A stretch of 15,916 nt of DNA, from assembly GCA_036388555.1 (NCBI GenBank), contig DASVRP010000012.1:1-15916 (forward strand), read 5' to 3'. Of this stretch, positions 11,586-15,916 are shown in pieces. Made by a program: the position numbers and the translations under genes. The notes below the pieces were generated by a model, which was not told where the DNA came from, searched no databases, and saw nothing but the letters and a program-made list of their open reading frames with translations. The stretch is from UBA4665 sp036388555 (lineage in GTDB: Bacteria > Patescibacteriota > Saccharimonadia > Saccharimonadales > UBA4665). The stretch's first letter is position 1. Each line of letters starts with the position of its first letter.

Positions 11586-12896
11586 TTATGACTCAAAGGA
11601 GTCAGAAAACACTCGTAAAATACGTGCCGAAGGGTAGGTTGACAATGAGGCTACACCATTCGCTAGCTCAACAGGTAGTAATGCACCTTCATATCTACTA
11701 CTTAGTATTGTCGGGATTGTTCTGAAAATGTTATCAGCACCTATTAAGTCGTCTACAGTAGGATATGCTTTGAAATCACCAGTAGGAATGCTGAGTACCA
11801 TATGATGATAATTATCTATTTTCACAAACACTTTCGCGCCATAATTGGTGTCAATACCGTATGGAGCTCCTTCGTCTGCCCGATGCTGGACTTCTTCCTT
11901 TATGAATTTGTCACCAGGTATGAATATTGAACCTACTGGAGCATTTTTGTTAACAACATCAAGGAAGTCCCAGAATTTACCGCTTTTTTCTTGGCCAATC
12001 ATGTTTACGATAATCCCTTCTGACTTTGCGTATGCAAAAAATCTCCGAATAGGAGCCACAAGTTTAGAGTATTGGGCACGCATAGTAAGTGGACCGTCTT
12101 TTATAAATAAGCAATCATTCAAAATTTCTCTATTTGTTTCCCAGTAGTGCCGTACGCCTGTAAACAAAAGCATTGTTTCATGGATTAGCATATACATAGT
12201 GCCGACTGTATCCGGAGCAAAATCCTCAGTCATATCCAAATGGAATCCCAACATGTCTGTTACAAAGAGTAGCCCGCCGCAACTCTTGCAGACGCCCTCG
12301 TTACAGTCAAAATCAAGTGATGCGTTTTTACTTGGGCAATGAGGGCACTGAAAAGCCGGTAAGGGTTTTTCGCGTCCGTCCCATTTCTCATATACTATCC
12401 ACTTTAGTGTTTCAAGTGTCTCCCCGTTCAATGATGCATCATTCATTGAATCGAAAATTACTTGTCTCACTGAATCATATACGGTTATTCCGCTCACGCG
12501 TACGTTCTTTAGCGGTATCACAGTCGCATGGTATAGCGCCGAGTTCGTCATCAATTTTTTCAAAGCGAAAGGATGGGGTGTATTTTTGTCAATTTTACTG
12601 AGTGCAGTCTGATCCAATCGCAACAAAGCTGTTTTGATAAATGACATCTCTTTCCTAGGCTCCGTATTACCACGCACAGTCTGAATAGAGCCATCAACGC
12701 CGAATATAATCGGTAATAGTCTGCCGGTTTGAGGTAAATCAATCCAAGTGCAAGCTTGCGATGATGTATCTTCATCATTTGAGGGCGTCTCAAAGTTCTT
12801 GCAGAGGCTATTTACGAGAGGACTTTTCAAAACCTCTAAGTGGCCAAGCTTACTAGCTCGTTCCCCGGGTAGTCGATTTCCAGCTTGATAAGGCAT
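11586..12896 (-). CDS. nurA: NurA-like nuclease with zinc ribbon
   Basis: The 436-residue protein contains the NurA pattern. Catalytic Asp68 is in FGVDGSIQ and Asp267 in FIKDGPLT, followed by NMIGQEKSG. A late DNYHHMVLSIP and ALLPVELANG match the closing strand and helix of the domain. A CPHC...CKSCGG zinc ribbon (Cys184, 187, 203, 206) lies between the two catalytic parts, an insertion not typical of the archaeal enzyme. NurA dimers cut DNA inside a complex driven by HerA, whose gene ends on the first base of this start codon (TAATG overlap), so the two are made together. Base composition is much more AT-rich than in the genes to the left. The 3' end lies 11 bases from the convergent polymerase gene, which marks the likely edge of a transferred module. 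Confidence 0.75.
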   Translation of the reverse strand: MPYQAGNRLPGERASKLGHLEVLKSPLVNSLCKNFETPSNDEDTSSQACTWIDLPQTGRLLPIIFGVDGSIQTVRGNTEPRKEMSFIKTALLRLDQTALSKIDKNTPHPFALKKLMTNSALYHATVIPLKNVRVSGITVYDSVRQVIFDSMNDASLNGETLETLKWIVYEKWDGREKPLPAFQCPHCPSKNASLDFDCNEGVCKSCGGLLFVTDMLGFHLDMTEDFAPDTVGTMYMLIHETMLLFTGVRHYWETNREILNDCLFIKDGPLTMRAQYSKLVAPIRRFFAYAKSEGIIVNMIGQEKSGKFWDFLDVVNKNAPVGSIFIPGDKFIKEEVQHRADEGAPYGIDTNYGAKVFVKIDNYHHMVLSIPTGDFKAYPTVDDLIGADNIFRTIPTILSSRYEGALLPVELANGVASLSTYPSARILRVFSDSFES

Positions 12897-14854
12897 TATT
12901 CTGCCCTTTGAATTGCCTTAAACCGATTAGCCTGCACCGGAATTGCAAATCTGTGAGACCGCGTAAGCATTCGAATAAACCCAGGCGTTTTCGCACTCAA
13001 GATGTCAGATTTTAAGCTTTCATAGGCTATGTTCAATTTGGCCAATCCTTCAACTTCCTCGCGAGATGAAAGATGAGCTATAAAGAAATTTTCAGTTTGC
13101 GCTAACAAATCTTTGCTTACGGTTGTTGGTGACTGAGTAGAATAAACCATGCCAATATGATATTTTGCACCTTCTTTAGCAAAGCGATTGTATATAGTAG
13201 TCACATCAGAAGAGTTTTTGGGAAAGAGGTTATGTGCTTCCTCGAAATATAACTGTATGTAATGATCGCCAAGATCGTTATTACTAAATTTATTTACTTG
13301 ATGGTTCAATACGGCAGAGGACAGTGAGTCAGAAAAGTATTTAAGGAGTATGTCGTCCGCATTGCCTAAGTCAAGAATGACTGTTTTGCCATCATCAAGT
13401 AAATTAAGTATATCTTCTTCGAAGTTCCCAGCTTCTTTATTATGAAATTTTCTAAATGGCGATAGGAGACTTGTGCCGGCTCTACCTGCTAATGGATCCA
13501 AAAATTCAAGTAAGTAAACTTCATCTGGGTCAAAGTTTTCATCATTCTTTGTACTTCGTCGATGAGCGTTTATGATTCGCAACTCTTTTATCAACTCGTC
13601 AATAGTATTTATTGAGGCTGGCGGGGTATTGTCGCCGTATGCTGCAGCCCTAAAGTCCTTTTTGAATCCAGGTGAAAAAACACTTAAGTTCGGCACATTC
13701 GGTGCAATCGCTCGAAGTCCTCCTTCATTGACCTCAAATCCAGCTGATTTTAGTATTGCCCAAAATATCTGCAATTTCCTTAACGCATGAACTTGATCTC
13801 GAATATCTTGCAGGGATTTAATGTTACCTGGCGACATCAGTTCGACATTTACGAAAGACTCTATATAACCAGATTTACGATTATTTTGCTCGAGGAGGCT
13901 ACCGAGTATTTTTATGCCGCGCGCGGCTTGTTCGTAAAAATTCAGTTGTAACGGCTTAGAGACGGTCGATTCCTTCTTTGTAAGAGCATACACAATACAC
14001 TGTTCCGGATACGAGCTGCTCAATGATGCATTATCGTCTTGCGGGTTATCATTAGCGTATTCACCGTTGATGTCAAAAATTAATTGACCTACTCCTTTTT
14101 GCGCTGCGTATGTTTCAATCATACTCTGCGCTATAAGCTTGACTACATTGCTTTTACCTAATCTAGTCTTTCCAAACATTGCTGTACGTGCGCCTCGAAA
14201 GTCATCTGTAGAAACATTGACCTCTACATCTGGTAAATGCTTGGTTGGTAGAGGAAGTCTATTCTCAGTTAGTCTTAACTTGCCTATTACAAATCGATTT
14301 TTATCTGGTACCAATGAATTAACAATCAAGTCCAATAGTGGATCTGTAGGTGCGTATACCATATATTTGTGAGCGCTCACAAAATTATTTAAATCTCCTG
14401 AAAATTCGACCTGTTTTCTATGATCAGGGTGAGGATAAAACATTCCTAATACTTCAGTTTTTAAAGCACCCCATTGTAATTCACTTTGCGTAAATATATC
14501 CAGCTCGGGCATAGATTTTTTTTGCAATTCGAAATATGTTTGCTGTACGTCGTGCGAAAGGGGTGTCGGAGCAGATTCTAATACACGTAATAGTGTGAAG
14601 TGCGGTGGTACGCCATCCCGTATTACCGGCACCATTATGAGTAGAGAATTCCGAGGAACGCCACCAACAGCTACTTTAAATGGATCGGAAGTAATGATAG
14701 TTGCCTTATCAAATCCGGCTTCCAAAACATAGCCTACAAATCGCATGTCTTCAAACTTATCAGCAGATTGATTACTATCCTCTTCGTTTAAAAAGTCTCC
14801 TAAAACGCGCAGTGGATTATCGGTTAGCGCGGCCTCATCAAAAAAATCCTGCAT
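12896..14854 (-). CDS. herA: HerA-like hexameric DNA translocase ATPase
   Basis: This 652-residue protein is a HerA/FtsK-type motor. The N-terminal 210 residues fit a barrel domain. The ATPase core carries Walker A in MFGKTRLGKSN (226-236), LIFDINGEY (258-266), Walker B with paired glutamates in LYFEEAHNLFP (535-545), Arg558, and the sensor-like VYSTQSPTTVSKDLL (570-584). A long helical insert lies at about 300-440. HerA pumps DNA through a ring and feeds an attached nuclease. The next gene is a NurA-like nuclease and the gene before it a DNA methyltransferase, so it probably works as the motor of a DNA-targeting defence complex. GAGGGG about 9 bases before the ATG is the probable ribosome binding site. 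It starts 13 bases after the methyltransferase stop. Confidence 0.88.
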   Translation of the reverse strand: MQDFFDEAALTDNPLRVLGDFLNEEDSNQSADKFEDMRFVGYVLEAGFDKATIITSDPFKVAVGGVPRNSLLIMVPVIRDGVPPHFTLLRVLESAPTPLSHDVQQTYFELQKKSMPELDIFTQSELQWGALKTEVLGMFYPHPDHRKQVEFSGDLNNFVSAHKYMVYAPTDPLLDLIVNSLVPDKNRFVIGKLRLTENRLPLPTKHLPDVEVNVSTDDFRGARTAMFGKTRLGKSNVVKLIAQSMIETYAAQKGVGQLIFDINGEYANDNPQDDNASLSSSYPEQCIVYALTKKESTVSKPLQLNFYEQAARGIKILGSLLEQNNRKSGYIESFVNVELMSPGNIKSLQDIRDQVHALRKLQIFWAILKSAGFEVNEGGLRAIAPNVPNLSVFSPGFKKDFRAAAYGDNTPPASINTIDELIKELRIINAHRRSTKNDENFDPDEVYLLEFLDPLAGRAGTSLLSPFRKFHNKEAGNFEEDILNLLDDGKTVILDLGNADDILLKYFSDSLSSAVLNHQVNKFSNNDLGDHYIQLYFEEAHNLFPKNSSDVTTIYNRFAKEGAKYHIGMVYSTQSPTTVSKDLLAQTENFFIAHLSSREEVEGLAKLNIAYESLKSDILSAKTPGFIRMLTRSHRFAIPVQANRFKAIQRAE

Positions 14855-14867
14855 ATACTCGGGCCCC

Positions 14868-15692
14868 TCAATAGTTTAAAATTACAACTTCGCCAGGTTC
14901 TATATCGGTAACCCCTAAACGTGTCCCCGTTCCTTGCGGTATTTGTATTATCTTACAACCTTTACGGTAAAGCTTCAATATATCCGGATGAGAAGATGTT
15001 GTCATTGCCCATTTAACACCTGTGGTAGTAGCTTTATGTAGGGCCGTGGCTAGTCTATTCTGGTCACCATAACTGAAGCATCCAAACTGGTAATGTCCGT
15101 CATCCATCTCCTTCGCTCCGGGTTTGTATGGTGGGTCTAAAAATATGAAATCTTCCGCTGTTGCGATTGATATTACTGCTTCAAAATCAGAATTTATTAT
15201 TTCAGCACTTTCTAAGTGTTTTGAAACCGATTTCAAGCTGTTCTCGGATATAGCCCAGCGACGATCCTGACCGCCATAACCTACGTTAAATTTCCCATTT
15301 GAGTTGTAGCGCCACATTCCTTTAAAACAAGTCCTATTTAAATACAGCGTCCTGGCTGCTTTAAATTCGCTATCACCATAAATTTCCGATCTAATAATGT
15401 AATAATCCTCTTTAGTATCAGGAAATGCCAGAAAATTTTGCCAAACTTTGCTAGGGTTATGCTTTAAGGCAAAATACAGGTTTACTAATTCTTGATTCCT
15501 ATCTGAAATTATAGAAAGTCTGGGATTGAGCGAGAAGAATACAGCTCCTCCGCCCAGAAACGGCTCATAATAGGTGCCAGCTATGTCATTTCTTTTGGGT
15601 AATAATGGCATTAAAAAACTAAGCATGCGTTGCTTACCTCCCGGATACCGGAGAAATTTAACGTGTTTTGGTTTTATACCGACTGTAGTCAT
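14868..15692 (-). CDS. dam: D12-class N6-adenine DNA methyltransferase (Dam/DpnM-like)
   Basis: This 274-residue enzyme transfers a methyl group from S-adenosylmethionine to adenine. The motifs occur in the order typical of alpha-class enzymes: FLRYPGGK (13-20, motif X), YYEPFLGGGAVFF (41-53, motif I), LYLNRTCFKGMWRYN followed by GKFNVGYG (the target-contacting stretch), and FLDPPYKPG with DPPY at 186-189 (motif IV). Relatives usually methylate GATC; the specificity here is unverified. It is the first gene of the AT-rich minus-strand operon and is followed by the HerA- and NurA-like genes. This is consistent with self-marking by a defence system whose nuclease is NurA-like rather than a classical restriction enzyme. 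Confidence 0.92.
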   Translation of the reverse strand: MTTVGIKPKHVKFLRYPGGKQRMLSFLMPLLPKRNDIAGTYYEPFLGGGAVFFSLNPRLSIISDRNQELVNLYFALKHNPSKVWQNFLAFPDTKEDYYIIRSEIYGDSEFKAARTLYLNRTCFKGMWRYNSNGKFNVGYGGQDRRWAISENSLKSVSKHLESAEIINSDFEAVISIATAEDFIFLDPPYKPGAKEMDDGHYQFGCFSYGDQNRLATALHKATTTGVKWAMTTSSHPDILKLYRKGCKIIQIPQGTGTRLGVTDIEPGEVVILNY

Positions 15693-15714
15693 GTTTGTAT
15701 TCTAGCTTTTCTTA

Positions 15715-15723
15715 AGTATAGCA
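15715..15723 (-). promoter_or_regulatory. Extended -10 promoter for the methyltransferase operon
   Basis: Read on the minus strand, TGC then TATACT (15715-15720) forms an extended -10, 22 bases before the ATG. No good -35 lies at the right distance. An isolated TTGACA at 15764-15769 is too far away for this -10. No ribosome binding site is clear. Confidence 0.45.
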
Positions 15724-15778
15724 TAAGCGTAAAATTTCATTCCTAATAAGGTATAGGTAAGAATGTCAATATCGAATA

Positions 15779-15916
15779 ACCTGAATCTAAAAACCCATCC
15801 TCATCTGGTACCCCAGTAATATCCTGAGATAGTGCACGGCGTATCCGTGCACCGAGCGAGGAAACGAGCTGACCAGGTGCATGTGCGTCTTGAGGTAGTC
15901 AAAGACGCACTCGATC
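15779..15916 (-). mobile_element. Right (3') end of an insertion sequence, right copy
   Basis: This is the exact inverted copy of bases 3-140. Identity stops at 15779, the same point in the element as at the left, which defines the IS terminus. The two copies face inward around the accessory genes, the arrangement expected of an inverted composite transposon or of two independent insertions of the same IS. Confidence 0.75.
15787..15916 (-). CDS. DDE transposase, C-terminal fragment (right copy)
   Basis: The last 42 full codons of the same transposase as at 1-132, identical in every base, with the stop at 15787-15789. The remainder lies beyond the right edge. Identity with the left copy indicates recent duplication or gene conversion. 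Confidence 0.6.
   Translation of the reverse strand, partial: IECVFDYLKTHMHLVSSFPRSVHGYAVHYLRILLGYQMRMGF

Noticed and set aside
1..15916. Linear replicon or virus with 138-bp terminal inverted repeats
   Set aside because: The repeats encode an inward-reading transposase tail cut off at the contig ends, and no replication, terminal-protein or telomere gene is present. Repeat-broken IS copies explain the ends better.

Overview
The window looks like accessory DNA from an uncultivated bacterium, possibly a Candidate Phyla Radiation lineage such as Saccharibacteria (moderate-to-low confidence). The standard code is used, with UGA as stop. Promoters are near-consensus sigma-70 type and sit unusually close to start codons. 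The Y-family polymerase with its small partner, and the GHL15-type secreted protein, resemble families I associate with that group. There are no rRNA, tRNA or CRISPR genes, and no replication or partition genes.

Both ends carry the same sequence in inverted orientation (1-140 and 15779-15916, identical over 138 bp). Translated, each copy is the C-terminus of a DDE transposase with a Glu-(6)-Lys signature, pointing inward. The content is therefore bracketed by two inverted copies of one insertion sequence, as in a composite transposon. The contig probably stops there because the repeat could not be resolved.

Layout: (1) 188-976, a glycerophosphodiester phosphodiesterase. (2) 1236-4295, a four-gene ubiquitin-like conjugation operon: a membrane-anchored protein with an E2-like C-terminus, a JAMM/JAB peptidase, a minimal ThiF/E1 enzyme and a single beta-grasp ubiquitin-like protein. 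The first three overlap by ATGA; the fourth has its own ribosome binding site. (3) 4532-5401, a putative HExxH metallopeptidase, and 5546-6919, an exported GHL15-like protein. (4) 7093-11574, a repair and mutagenesis region: an SRAP/HMCES-type protein, five small unknown minus-strand genes each with its own near-leaderless promoter, a small conserved plus-strand protein, and a Y-family polymerase with an apparent internal deletion and a C-terminal frameshift. (5) 11586-15692, a clearly more AT-rich minus-strand operon: D12-class adenine methyltransferase, HerA-like translocase and NurA-like nuclease with a zinc ribbon. This is a plausible anti-phage or restriction-like system of separate origin.

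The two most interesting systems are the membrane-tethered Ubl/E1/E2/JAB operon and the methyltransferase-HerA-NurA operon. The repeated divergent-start layout between 7.8 and 10.4 kb is the most unusual non-coding pattern. Family calls rest on motifs read by eye; no database search was run.
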